The notes below the pieces were generated by a model. The model saw only the letters and a program-made list of their open reading frames with translations. It was not told the origin of the DNA and made no database searches. The position numbers and the translations under genes are program-made. From Hyphomicrobiaceae bacterium (lineage in GTDB: Bacteria; Pseudomonadota; Alphaproteobacteria; Rhizobiales; Hyphomicrobiaceae): a stretch of DNA of 64,000 nt. This document shows, piece by piece, positions 56,158 through 64,000 of the stretch. The DNA lies in the NCBI GenBank assembly GCA_016793635.1, contig JAEUMD010000008.1, forward strand, positions 62,001 through 126,000. Reading direction: 5' to 3'. Each line of letters begins with the position of its first letter. The first letter of the stretch is position 1.

Positions 56158-56808
56158 TCAAGCCGTACCGCCACCGGCCGCGCGCTCGATGCCCGAAAGA
56201 TAGATGAGAACCGCTGACTCGAGCAGCTCCTCGGGTGTCATGGGGATGGGGCGGCGGGCACCATCCCCACGCGCAAACAGCGCCGCAATGCCGTGCGCCA
56301 GCGACCAGATGTGCAACGCCATCATCAGCGCCGGCGGTCGCCCTTTCACCGGCAGCGTGGCGACGACCGCCTCACATGCGGCGCGCAGCACGGCGAACGC
56401 CCGCTCACCCGCGTCGCGGACCTCGGGAGCGACGGCGGGTGACAGCCCGGATTCGAACATGGCGGCGAACAGAGCCGGCTCGCGGCGCGCAAAATCGAGA
56501 TACGCCCGTCCGACCCGATCGAACGACGGGCGCGGAGCAGGGCGCCCCTTGTCCCACGCCGCCTCGAGATCAGCCGCGAACGCCTCGAAGCCGCGGCGGG
56601 CGACATCCGCCATCAGTGCATCGCGATCGCGAAAATGCCGGTAGGGGGCTGCGGGGCTGACGCCCGCTGCCCGCGCGGCTTCGGCGAAGGTGAAACCGGC
56701 CGGCCCCTTTTCGGCGATGAGCTTCAGTGCGGCACGCACCAGCGCCTCGCGCAGGTTGCCGTGATGATAGCCCTTGCGGCCCTTGCACTCGTCGTCATGC
56801 CAGCTCAT
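56158..56808 (-). CDS. TetR-family regulator with WHG-type C-terminal domain
   Basis: 216 residues. The helix-turn-helix region reads YHHGNLREALVRAALKLIAE and FTFAEAARAAGVSPAAPYRH, the typical TetR N terminus. The C-terminal ligand domain (LAHGIAALFARGDGA, LMMALHIWSL) is of the TetR_C_33/WHG kind. The ligand and target are unknown. ATG 56808 gives the standard start; ATG 56832 would add eight residues. It is convergent with guaA and has no obvious partner gene. Confidence 0.85.
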   Translation of the reverse strand: MSWHDDECKGRKGYHHGNLREALVRAALKLIAEKGPAGFTFAEAARAAGVSPAAPYRHFRDRDALMADVARRGFEAFAADLEAAWDKGRPAPRPSFDRVGRAYLDFARREPALFAAMFESGLSPAVAPEVRDAGERAFAVLRAACEAVVATLPVKGRPPALMMALHIWSLAHGIAALFARGDGARRPIPMTPEELLESAVLIYLSGIERAAGGGTA

Positions 56809-56987
56809 GGCGCGACCATAGCCGAAGTCCATCTGGATTTGAGCGGCCCATCACACTCGCGACGCTGAACATGGGGCACCACTTGCGCTTTCGCCAGAAG
56901 CACAGGCGCCATCCCCTCCCGTGCGAACGCGCCCGGCCGCTCAGCCGCAGCGACCGCACTCGCTCCGCGAAGCGAACGCGCCCTTGC

Positions 56988-57668
56988 CTACTTGCAGACC
57001 CGGTAGGTGCCGTCCCTGCCGTGGCGGGCGAGATCGAGATGGAAATGGTCACGATGATAGGAATCGGCCAGGGGGCCGAGCACGGTCGAGAACGTATCGC
57101 AGGCGCCGCGATGCACGGCCCTCAGGAACGCCGACTCGCGCGCGTCACCCCACCAGCCGCCTTTCACCGTTATCTTGCGGCCGTCCGCCAACTGGAATGC
57201 GGAGATGTCGATGGCATTGGCCAGACCGTGCTCGGAGAGCTTGGCGCCCCACTTGTGATTGATCGGACGGCAAGAATACGACGCAGCGACCTGAAGGCGC
57301 TCGAGCGGAACACCGAAATGGTAGCGGGCCGCCGGCTCCACGACGTCGTGCACCCAGCGATCGACCGCCGGGATCATCGGGCAGCGGAGAACGGCAGCCG
57401 GCTGCAAGATCACGTGCCCGCCGCCCGTTCCTGACATCTCGAAAGGGTGTTCGGCCCCGCAGGCGCTCGGTCCGCCGAGCATAGACCGGGTCTGCACGAA
57501 GCGGCTTTCGCGAACGACGCCCGAATTCAGGCATTGCCGCTCGTCAATCGCGCGCCAAGGCTCGTTCTTGGCAACGAACGCCTCGCCGTCTCCGCCCCGG
57601 CCACAGCCGTAGAGCAGAACGGGCGCGAGAAGGCCCAGGACGAGGAGATACGCACGCGACTGATACAT
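56988..57668 (-). CDS. Extensin-like-C domain lipoprotein
   Basis: 226 residues. A lipoprotein signal ends in LLYGC (Cys near residue 22). The domain shows VDRWVHDVVEPAARYHFGV, SYSCRPIN, the metal-type motif HGLANAIDISAFQLADG and, near the C terminus, the DSYHRDHFHLDLARHG histidine cluster. This extensin-like family is related to peptidoglycan-active LAS-type zinc peptidases, so a cell-wall role is likely by family, but the substrate is not shown. No SD is clear at ATG 57668. Confidence 0.85.
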   Translation of the reverse strand: MYQSRAYLLVLGLLAPVLLYGCGRGGDGEAFVAKNEPWRAIDERQCLNSGVVRESRFVQTRSMLGGPSACGAEHPFEMSGTGGGHVILQPAAVLRCPMIPAVDRWVHDVVEPAARYHFGVPLERLQVAASYSCRPINHKWGAKLSEHGLANAIDISAFQLADGRKITVKGGWWGDARESAFLRAVHRGACDTFSTVLGPLADSYHRDHFHLDLARHGRDGTYRVCK

Positions 57669-58461
57669 GGGGCATGATTATCGGCCCGGTAATACTAACA
57701 CCCGGTAAAGACAGGCCGAACTCCTGGCGCCATGGTCGCGGGAAGAACCGGCCGATTGACGGCCGGCTGGCGGCCAGACTGCGGAATTGTTGCGGCGCTC
57801 GGCCGGAAAATCGGGCTGTCACGCAAGTGTAATAATGGTTTTATCCACAACAACAGAGGGCGTTCGGACCGATTCTACGGGACTCAAAGGCCATAGGTTG
57901 GTACTTTAGCAGTGTTCGGAATGTCGCACTCAACTTCAGATGGCATGCTGAACGTGTAAAGCGTCGCGTTGGTGTCGTGTTCGAGTCGTGTGTGCGTATT
58001 GCGGGTTGTATCGCCCGCGGTTCTCGTGAAGTGCGCGTATCCTGTTGAATAAGTTTGCGTTTTTGTCGAGTTGCGAGGCCGTGCGCGTGTGGACAACACG
58101 CCGATGAGTGTCTGAGTTCTAGTATCCTGCGTGTTGTAACGTGTCCTTGTATCGCGTAGCCGCGTAACCGTGTACCGCTCCATCTGAAGCACCGCCCCGT
58201 GCTGTCCATCGAGCGGAAGTAATAGGCCGACGGCCCTGGTGTTTCGCCCGACCCAATCTGCTGACCGCCCCCGGTCATGTCATTGCAGATGGCTTGCGGC
58301 CTGCCAGGGTCGTTCGCGTTTTCGAGGCCGATTGGCAGGTGCCCCCCATTGGCAGGGGTCCCCCAGCGCCCCCCTTCCACCAAGCGTCGTCGCCTGGGTA
58401 CGTGCACCGTAGGCGCGCACGACCCGCAAGAACCCAGCGAAAACCCAACGACCGCGGCGCA
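57669..58461. other. ~800-bp region without a convincing gene; GC dip with DnaA-box-like sites
   Basis: Between 57841 and 58200 I counted 194 G+C in 360 bases (54%), well below the surroundings. TTATCCACA (57841-57849) is a perfect DnaA-box 9-mer and TGTGGACAA (58088-58096) is the complement of a near-box. Minus-strand open frames (58407-57841 and 58192-57884) have unusual composition (Thr/Arg-rich) and no recognisable domain. ATTGGCAGG is repeated at 58331 and 58348. I see no tRNA, tmRNA or riboswitch pattern. It may be an origin-like element, a gene remnant or a foreign insertion. Confidence 0.4.
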
Positions 58462-59229
58462 TCACCCGCCGCTGCGCCCCTCGACCTCTGCCAGAAACGC
58501 CGCAACGCCCTCTTTGAAGACGCGGTCTCCGACCGCCTTCATGTGATCGCGTCCGGGGATGACGAGCGCCTTCGCCCCCGGAATGAGAGCCGCCAGCTCG
58601 ACGGCCGAACCGCCGACGACATCGGTCTCTCCCACCGCCACCAGCACCGGCGCCGTGATGCGCGCGACGTCCTCGCGTGTCAGGGGATCACGGGAGGCGC
58701 GGATGCATGCAGCGAGCGCCCTGAGATCGCTGCCGGTCTGCTCGGCGAAGGCGCGAAACGTCCGCGCTGTGGGATTGGTCACGGCGTCCATCGATGGCGC
58801 CTCGAGCGCAGCGGCGATCGGCCCTGTTCCCGCCATGCCCCGGACCATGTTGTAGCCGAGACCGCCGAACACGGCGGATCGCACGCGATCTGGGTGCGCG
58901 AGCGCCAGGAATGCTGAAATCCGGGCACCCATGGAATAGCCGACGACGTGCGCGCCCGATATTGCGAGATGGTCGAGAAGGCGGCGCGCGTCCTCCGCCA
59001 TGACGGGCGCCCTGTAGCGCTCCACGTCGTAGAGCTTCTGGCTCTTGCCATGGCCACGATTGTCGAGGGCAATGACGCGGTAGCCCTTGCCCTTGAGGTA
59101 GCCGACCCAGCCCGGCACCACCCAGTTGGTCGACACGTTGGAGGCAAAGCCGTGGATCAGCAGGATGGGGTTGCCTTCACCCTCGTCGATGTAGGCGATC
59201 TCGACATCGTCTGACAGAAAGGTCGGCAC
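58462..59229 (-). CDS. Alpha/beta-fold hydrolase
   Basis: 255 residues. The oxyanion segment ILLIHGFASN, the nucleophile elbow VVGYSMGARISAF (Ser in GYSMG), the Asp in VGETDVVGG and the catalytic His in GRDHMKAVG form an intact triad. Members include esterases, haloperoxidase-like and C-C hydrolases, and the substrate is not evident. The start is GTG 59229 with GGAG 6 bp upstream. It is divergent from the zinc-finger protein gene. Confidence 0.88.
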   Translation of the reverse strand: MPTFLSDDVEIAYIDEGEGNPILLIHGFASNVSTNWVVPGWVGYLKGKGYRVIALDNRGHGKSQKLYDVERYRAPVMAEDARRLLDHLAISGAHVVGYSMGARISAFLALAHPDRVRSAVFGGLGYNMVRGMAGTGPIAAALEAPSMDAVTNPTARTFRAFAEQTGSDLRALAACIRASRDPLTREDVARITAPVLVAVGETDVVGGSAVELAALIPGAKALVIPGRDHMKAVGDRVFKEGVAAFLAEVEGRSGG

Positions 59230-59446
59230 GCGCGCTCCGCATCAGGCTCGGGGTCTCGCCGCCGTTGACGGCACGGACGATGAGACGAAGTTCGTATCCG
59301 CCTCCCCTATCATTTCCGAGGGGGCGCGGCTATGGTCGCCGCCGATCGGAACGCCGGTGCTTTACTCACTATGGCGGGTAGCGGCCCCACGGGCGAGAAC
59401 GACGCCCGCCGCACCCGCTCTCCGGCCAACCTCGAGAGGCAAGTCC

Positions 59447-59698
59447 ATGGCCGCAAGCGTCGTCCCCCACCTCGCGAACGACAAAGGCGTCGAGAAGATC
59501 TTCGTCGGCGTCAAGGAACTCCAATGCATGGGCGCCCGGGCGCCGTTCGATCACCCGCACGTGTTCCTCGACATGGGCGCAGACGAGCAGATCCTCTGCC
59601 CCTATTGCTCGACGCTCTACGTCCACGATACGCGCCTGCATTCGGACCAGAGCGATCCAGCCGGCTGCATCGTCAAGCTCGACGACGAAGCGGCATGA
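59447..59698 (+). CDS. Zinc-finger (CHCC) domain protein
   Basis: 83 residues. CMGARAPFDHPHVFLDMG followed by LCPYCSTLYVHD gives the Cys-His-Cys-Cys pattern of the zf-CHCC family, related to the mitochondrial complex I subunit NDUFS6. Alphaproteobacterial members are therefore suspected to belong to complex I or its assembly. No nuo genes are nearby. GAGAGG precedes ATG 59447. Confidence 0.85.
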   Translation: MAASVVPHLANDKGVEKIFVGVKELQCMGARAPFDHPHVFLDMGADEQILCPYCSTLYVHDTRLHSDQSDPAGCIVKLDDEAA

Positions 59699-59778
59699 GA
59701 CCGGCCGGGCGCAAGTCCGGCCATTCGTAAACCTAGCCGGGCTGTCCCCGGCCCCGCCCCGAACCGAATGGGGCTGTC

Positions 59779-61023
59779 ATGACGAACGACAGCGAAGAGC
59801 GTTCCGCCGTCCCTCCGGCGAACAACCGCGACGTGGGGAACAGGCTGCCGCGCACCGCGCCTGTGCTGGTTCTCGGTGGCGGCATCGGCGGTCTGGCGAC
59901 AGCGCTGGCTCTCGCCCGGCAGGGCATCGCTTCGCGCGTGCTCGAACGGCGCGCGGAATTCGAGCCGGAAGGGGCCGGCATTCAGCTTGGACCCAACGGT
60001 ACGCGCATTCTGGCCGAACTCGGCGTCGCCGAGAAGCTGGAACCACTCGCGGGCAAGCCCGACACCCTTCACGCGCGCGACGCCGTCTCCGGTGCCACGC
60101 TCGCCCGTATGCCGCTTGGCCGATGGATCGCAGAACGCCACGGTGCGCCATACTGGGTCGCCCACCGCAGCGACCTGCATGGTGCGCTCCTGGCGCGCGT
60201 TCGCGCCGAGCCTTTGATCTCGCTCGAACTCGATTTCGAAGCCCGTCGAATCGACGATGCCGGTGGCACCGTCACCGTTCACGACGTGCAAGGCCGAGGC
60301 GAATCCGGCACCGCGCTGATCGCGGCGGACGGCATCCGGTCACGAACGCGCGAGGACCAGTTCGACGGCGGCCCGATGCGGTATGCCGGCAAGAGCGCCG
60401 CCCGCGCCGTGATTCCCGCGAGCGACATGCCCGCAGAGATTGCGGAGAACGCCACCCAGATCTGGCTCTCACCGCGAGCGCACGTCGTGCACTATCCGGT
60501 GCGGGGCGGCCGAGAGGTGGCGATCGTGTTCGTCCGCCGCGACCCGCTGCCGAGCGACGATTGGAGCACCGAGGTATCGCAGGGCTTTGTGACGGATACG
60601 GCGCGGACCTTCGCGGAGCCCCTGCGCCGCCTGCTGGACAGGCCGGGCCTCTGGCGCAAATGGGCTCTCTACGAACTTCCGCCGCTGGCCACGTGGGCCA
60701 AGGGGCGCATCGCCCTGCTCGGCGACGCGGCGCACCCGACGCTACCTTTTCTCGCCCAGGGTGGCGTGCTTGCCCTGGAAGATGCCGTCGTTGTTGCCGC
60801 TTCCCTCGCTGCGCGACCGCAAGACCCGGCGTCGGCGCTCAGCGCCTACTCGGCCGCCCGGCTGGACCGCGCCACCCGCGTGGTTGCGGAAGCGCGCCGC
60901 AATGGCCGGATCTATCACCTCGACGGGGTGATGGCGATGGCCCGCAACGCCACCATGAAGCTGACGCCGCCGGCGCTTCTCATGTCGCGCTACGACTGGG
61001 TCTACGGCTGGCGGGCGAGCTGA
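59779..61023 (+). CDS. FAD-dependent aromatic-type monooxygenase
   Basis: 414 residues of the PHBH fold. The dinucleotide loop LGGGIGGLATALALARQG is near residue 33, the second FAD motif is ALIAADGIRSRTR near 180, and the third is LLGDAAHPTLPFLAQGG near 315. The sequence resembles salicylate/6-hydroxynicotinate hydroxylases, but the substrate cannot be decided. It follows the zinc-finger gene by 80 bp in the same direction. GGGG is the only SD-like feature. Confidence 0.88.
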   Translation: MTNDSEERSAVPPANNRDVGNRLPRTAPVLVLGGGIGGLATALALARQGIASRVLERRAEFEPEGAGIQLGPNGTRILAELGVAEKLEPLAGKPDTLHARDAVSGATLARMPLGRWIAERHGAPYWVAHRSDLHGALLARVRAEPLISLELDFEARRIDDAGGTVTVHDVQGRGESGTALIAADGIRSRTREDQFDGGPMRYAGKSAARAVIPASDMPAEIAENATQIWLSPRAHVVHYPVRGGREVAIVFVRRDPLPSDDWSTEVSQGFVTDTARTFAEPLRRLLDRPGLWRKWALYELPPLATWAKGRIALLGDAAHPTLPFLAQGGVLALEDAVVVAASLAARPQDPASALSAYSAARLDRATRVVAEARRNGRIYHLDGVMAMARNATMKLTPPALLMSRYDWVYGWRAS

Positions 61024-61377
61024 TTTCATCGAACGCGGCAACGACGGCGGAAGGGCCCGGCGACCATCGCGCGGTGAATTTGGGATGCACCCTCGGGTTA
61101 CGTGGCGTTGCTTCGCGAAGCTCCAACCCGCCCGCCGTAACGCTGCCACATGCCGGAAGCCCCATCGCACTGGTTGGCGCCCCCCCCCCGATCCGCTGCC
61201 GCAACCGGTCGAGGAACAGCCGCCGCCGGAACGCCAAGCCGCCAAGCCAATCCCCCCGCCGCAGACATTTTCCTTCCTCCGCATCTGCCATGGCGCCGCC
61301 ACCGTCCGTTGGCTATAGATTTGCCGGCCTCGACGATGATCGGGGTTCGCCCTGCCGCAATCCGGAGTGACCGCCCG
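61024..61377. other. Intergenic region with a 10-base C run
   Basis: 354 bp with no convincing gene. It holds an unbroken run of ten C at 61180-61189, unusual in this window. The promoter of the PTPS-GT4-methyltransferase cluster probably lies here, but I cannot mark it. Confidence 0.35.
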
Positions 61378-61803
61378 ATGTTCGCCGTCGAAGTCCGCGA
61401 CCGCATCATGATCGCACATTCACTGCCCGACCCATTCTTCGGCCCGGCGCAGAACATGCACGGCGCGACGTTCGTCGTGGACGTCGCCTTCATGCGCGAG
61501 ACGCTGACGAAGCAGAACGTCGTGGTCGACATCGGCGCGGCGCTCGACGTGCTGCATGCGACGCTGAAACCGCTCGCGTATCAGAACCTCGACGAGATCG
61601 CCGAGTTCAAGGGCAAGCTCACCACCACCGAATTCCTCGCCCGGCACATTTTCGAGCGCATCAAGACAGCCGCCCGCTCCGGTGCTCTCGGCGAAGACGG
61701 CAAGGGTCTTTCGCGCATCCGCGTGACGCTGAACGAGACCGATTTGGCGCGCGCGTGGTGCGAAGGGCCGGTCAACGACGAGACGGGAGCGCCCGGTGCC
61801 TGA
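61378..61803 (+). CDS. 6-pyruvoyl-tetrahydropterin synthase / QueD-like protein
   Basis: 141 residues. The PTPS fold shows FAVEVRDRIMIAHSLPDPFF, QNMHGATFVVDVAF with zinc-ligand His, and VVVDIGAALDVLHATLKPLA, where the family has D-F-x-x-L. The later ENLTTTEFLARHIFERI-type block appears as KLTTTEFLARHIFERI. The canonical catalytic Cys is not seen at its usual place, and the first zinc His lies in AHSLPDP. A pterin-related substrate is likely but may differ from QueD. GGAG precedes the ATG. The next gene overlaps its stop by 8 bp. Confidence 0.8.
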   Translation: MFAVEVRDRIMIAHSLPDPFFGPAQNMHGATFVVDVAFMRETLTKQNVVVDIGAALDVLHATLKPLAYQNLDEIAEFKGKLTTTEFLARHIFERIKTAARSGALGEDGKGLSRIRVTLNETDLARAWCEGPVNDETGAPGA

Positions 61804-62854
61804 TTCACTCGCCGAGGTCGTGCTTGCCGTACCCGGCGACATCAGCACGCCGACGGGCGGGTATGCCTATGACAGGCGGCTCATCGCCAACCTGCCGTCA
61901 TACGGTATAGCGACGCGCCACCTCGAACTTCCGGCTAGCTACCCGAACCCGACCGAAGCGGACCTCTCGGCCTCCGAGCGTCTGCTCCGCGCGACGCCCG
62001 CCGAGTCGCGTCTGCTGATCGACGGTCTCGCTTACGGTGCCATGCCGGCAAGCCTGATCGAGCGGATCGACCGGCGCATCATCGCGCTCGTCCATCACCC
62101 GCTCGCACTGGAAACGGGGCTCGACGACAAGCGGCGCGCCGAGCTCGTCGCGTCCGAACGCGCCGCCCTTGCTCTCGCCCGCCACGTCATCGTGACGAGC
62201 GAGACGACCCGACGCACACTCATCGCCGACTACGACGTGGCCGACGCGCGTATCACCGTCGCCGAGCCCGGCACCGACCCGGCGCCTCGCGCCTCCGGAA
62301 CCGGCACGCCGATGCAGCTTCTCGCCGTCGGAGCGGTGTCGCGGCGCAAGGGCTACGACGTGTTGATCGAGGCACTCGCTGGCCTCAAGCAGCTGGATTG
62401 GCGACTGACGATCGCCGGCGCGACGGACCGCGATGCGGCGACGGTGAAAGCTCTCCGCGCACAAGTGCAGAGCGCAGGACTGCTCGACCGGGTCAACATC
62501 GCCGGAACGGTCGTTCCCGCCACGCTCGACCGCTTCTACGAATCCGCCGATCTCTTCATCCTGCCGTCGCGTTACGAGGGCTATGGCATGGTGCTGGCCG
62601 AGGCCATGGCGCGCGGCCTCGCCATCATCTGCACAACGGGGGGCGCCGCCGCCGAGACCGTTCCCGACGCCGCCGCCATCAAAGTCCCACCGGAGGACGC
62701 ACCGGCCCTGGCGCGGGCCATCTCCACCGTGATCGGCGACAACAAACTGCGGAAGAACATGCGCAAGGCATCCTGGGAGACGGGGCGCACGCTGCCGACG
62801 TGGAACGAAACCGCACGCCGCGTCGCGGCGGCGATGGTCGGTATCCGCACATGA
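61796..62854 (+). CDS. Glycosyltransferase family 4, coupled to PTPS
   Basis: 352 residues, GT-B fold. The N-terminal domain begins EVVLAVPGDISTPTGGYAYD. The donor domain shows LLAVGAVSRRKGYDVLIEAL, and the EX7E region is LFILPSRYEGYGMVLAEAMA with GLAIICTTGGAAAE. It starts at GTG 61796, supported by GGGAG 7 bp upstream, and overlaps the PTPS stop by 8 bp. The methyltransferase start overlaps its own stop as ATGA. The overlap on both sides implies one functional unit. The acceptor is unknown; a pterin is inferred from the neighbour. Confidence 0.88.
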   Translation: MPDSLAEVVLAVPGDISTPTGGYAYDRRLIANLPSYGIATRHLELPASYPNPTEADLSASERLLRATPAESRLLIDGLAYGAMPASLIERIDRRIIALVHHPLALETGLDDKRRAELVASERAALALARHVIVTSETTRRTLIADYDVADARITVAEPGTDPAPRASGTGTPMQLLAVGAVSRRKGYDVLIEALAGLKQLDWRLTIAGATDRDAATVKALRAQVQSAGLLDRVNIAGTVVPATLDRFYESADLFILPSRYEGYGMVLAEAMARGLAIICTTGGAAAETVPDAAAIKVPPEDAPALARAISTVIGDNKLRKNMRKASWETGRTLPTWNETARRVAAAMVGIRT

Positions 62855-63714
62855 GCGGCTTCAGCCCGGAATGGCTCGCCCTGCGTGAGCCAGCCGACGT
62901 CCGCGCACGCAACGCCGACGTGGCCAACGCACTCGCCGCGCGCATGGCGTTGCGCGAGCATGTGAGCGTCGTCGACCTCGGCTGCGGCACCGGCTCCAAC
63001 CTGCGAACGACATCGGCACTGCTACCCGCGCGGCAATCCTGGACGCTGGTCGACTACGATGCGAACCTGCTCGACGCGGCGCGCAAGGTTCTCATCGCAT
63101 GGGCGGATGCGGCTCACGAGCATGGCGACGGATCAATCGATCTGACATCGGGAAGCCGCGCCATTTCCGTCCGCTTCCGCCAGGCGGACCTCGTCGAAGG
63201 GCTCGAGACGGTGCTCGAACCTGCACCGGACCTCGTCACCGCCGCCGCGCTGTTCGACCTCGCCTCCCCCGCCTTCATCCAGCGCGCGGCTCGTGTCATC
63301 GCCCGGGCGCGGGCCGTCTTCTACACCGTTCTCACCTACAACGGCATCCAGCACTGGCAGCCGCGTCAGCCGAGCGACGGTCAGATGACGGCGGCCTTCA
63401 ACCGCCACCAGATGTCGGACAAGGGCTTTGGTGCCTCCGCCGGGCCTACCGCGCCGGTGCACCTCGCAGAGCAGTTCGAGCTCGTCGGCTACACGGTCAT
63501 CGAGGGGCAGAGCCCATGGCTGCTGGCAAGTGGACGAGAGGCGCGACTGATTGCCGAGTTGGTGGAGGGGCAGGCCGCCGCCGTCGCCGAGACGGGTGCC
63601 GTCGACGCCAGGACGATCGAGCGTTGGCTCAAAGTCTCGCGCACCGGCGCTGAGGTCGGCCACGTCGATACGCTTGCCGTACCGCCGCCCGAGGGCGAGC
63701 TGCGGCTCGATTGA
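62851..63714 (+). CDS. SAM-dependent methyltransferase, coupled to GT4
   Basis: 287 residues. Motif I of class I methyltransferases is VSVVDLGCGTGSNLRTTSAL near residue 40, motif II WTLVDYDANLLDAARK, and motif IV-like LVTAAALFDLASPAF near 125. The rest is a C-terminal cap of ~130 residues. ATG 62851 overlaps the GT4 stop by 4 bp. The methyl acceptor cannot be read from sequence. Placement suggests it modifies the same product as the PTPS-like and GT4 proteins. Confidence 0.85.
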   Translation: MSGFSPEWLALREPADVRARNADVANALAARMALREHVSVVDLGCGTGSNLRTTSALLPARQSWTLVDYDANLLDAARKVLIAWADAAHEHGDGSIDLTSGSRAISVRFRQADLVEGLETVLEPAPDLVTAAALFDLASPAFIQRAARVIARARAVFYTVLTYNGIQHWQPRQPSDGQMTAAFNRHQMSDKGFGASAGPTAPVHLAEQFELVGYTVIEGQSPWLLASGREARLIAELVEGQAAAVAETGAVDARTIERWLKVSRTGAEVGHVDTLAVPPPEGELRLD

Positions 63715-63791
63715 GGCGCTTCCCCACGCCCGGCACATATAGTTCCGAGCGTGGCCAAGCTGCAAACGCCTGCGGCGAAGCGGAGCCGTGT

Positions 63792-64000
63792 CTACTTCCG
63801 CAACAAGCCCGGGATCATGCGGCCGAGCACGTTGTCGCCACGGATCAAGTAGTGATAGAGCGCGGCGCCGATGTGCATGCCCGCGAACGCGACGAGCGCA
63901 AGCGCCGCATAGCCGTGATACTCGAGCACGATCTCCGACAGCTTCTGATCCGGAGCCATCAGCCCCGGAAGCTTGAACAGGCCGAAGATGTCGAGCGCGG
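63792..64000 (-). CDS. Cytochrome b561, C-terminal part
   Basis: The frame is open to the right edge, so only the last ~69 residues are here, ending at the TAG at 63792. They read FGLFKLPGLMAPDQKLSEIV, then EYHGYAALALVAFAGMHIGA and ALYHYLIRGDNVLGRMIPG. The His residues in EYHGY, GMHIG and ALYHYLIR sit where the CybB/YodB-type cytochrome b561 binds heme b. It transfers electrons across or within the inner membrane. The start is outside the window. Confidence 0.85.
   Translation of the reverse strand, partial: ALDIFGLFKLPGLMAPDQKLSEIVLEYHGYAALALVAFAGMHIGAALYHYLIRGDNVLGRMIPGLLRK

Noticed and set aside
58376-58382. TCCACCA as the 3' end of a tRNA or tmRNA
   Set aside because: No T-arm, acceptor stem or tag-coding frame could be built upstream of it.
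57841-58407. Minus-strand open frame of ~188 residues as a gene
   Set aside because: GTG start without a ribosome binding site, odd composition and no recognised domain; kept only as a possible remnant within the described region.

Overview
The window is GC-rich bacterial chromosome, about two-thirds G+C by eye. Coding is dense, and intergenic gaps are mostly short. Gene content points to an alphaproteobacterium, most likely order Hyphomicrobiales: a red-type (form IC) RuBisCO operon in the order known from Sinorhizobium and Bradyrhizobium, a DUF2842 protein, a DUF4169/ribbon-helix-helix pair, aroQ-accB-accC-aat in series, and type-2 heme A synthase. I cannot name a genus. The combination of Calvin cycle, HemN behind an FNR-like box and heme A synthesis suggests a facultative autotroph that respires aerobically and tolerates low oxygen.

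Layout. 1-6553: the tail of a GT-C membrane glycosyltransferase; a minus-strand group (CoA-binding protein, VOC protein, enoyl-CoA hydratase); two paralogous small periplasmic proteins; a hotdog thioesterase; rplM-rpsI with a recognisable promoter and terminator; argC. 6556-6730: a 67-bp tandem repeat. 6725-8255: ctaA and a DUF2842 protein. 8292-17282: an exopolysaccharide locus with deacetylase and Wzz/GumC-like protein on the minus strand, and Wza, GT4, WcaJ-like and Wzy/ligase genes on the plus strand. 17636-18973: hemN. 18961-19269: a 95-96-bp repeat array and hairpins. 19275-31664: gst, then the cbb operon read leftward (fbp-prk-tkt-pgk-fba-cbbL-cbbS-cbbX-rpe-redoxin-gph). 31814: the divergent regulator cbbR.

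32814-43765: an unrecognised four-helix membrane protein with a long soluble loop, an MsbA-like ABC exporter, an L,D-transpeptidase, a cysteine hydrolase overlapping a small Cys-rich secreted protein, the DUF4169/RHH pair, an aminotransferase and an M48 metalloprotease. 43994-48670: a ScsC-like DsbA protein, aroQ-accB-accC and aat. 48832-57668: small secreted and membrane proteins, a candidate sRNA ending in an intrinsic terminator, a DUF3365 heme-c protein, an OafA-type acyltransferase, guaA, a TetR regulator and an extensin-like lipoprotein. 57669-58461: about 800 bases with no convincing gene, a drop in GC and two DnaA-box-like 9-mers. 58462-63714: an alpha/beta hydrolase, a zinc-finger protein, an FAD monooxygenase, and a tightly overlapping PTPS-like / GT4 / methyltransferase cluster. 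The right edge cuts a cytochrome b561.

How the genes fit together. The cbb operon carries nearly a whole Calvin cycle plus RuBisCO activase and phosphoglycolate phosphatase, with an unexpected thioredoxin-fold protein translationally coupled to that phosphatase. The exopolysaccharide locus holds the initiating, polymerising and exporting steps but no visible flippase. The least explained pieces are the right-end pterin-type cluster, the 57.7-58.5 kb segment, the 605-residue membrane protein, the repeat arrays and the probable sRNA.
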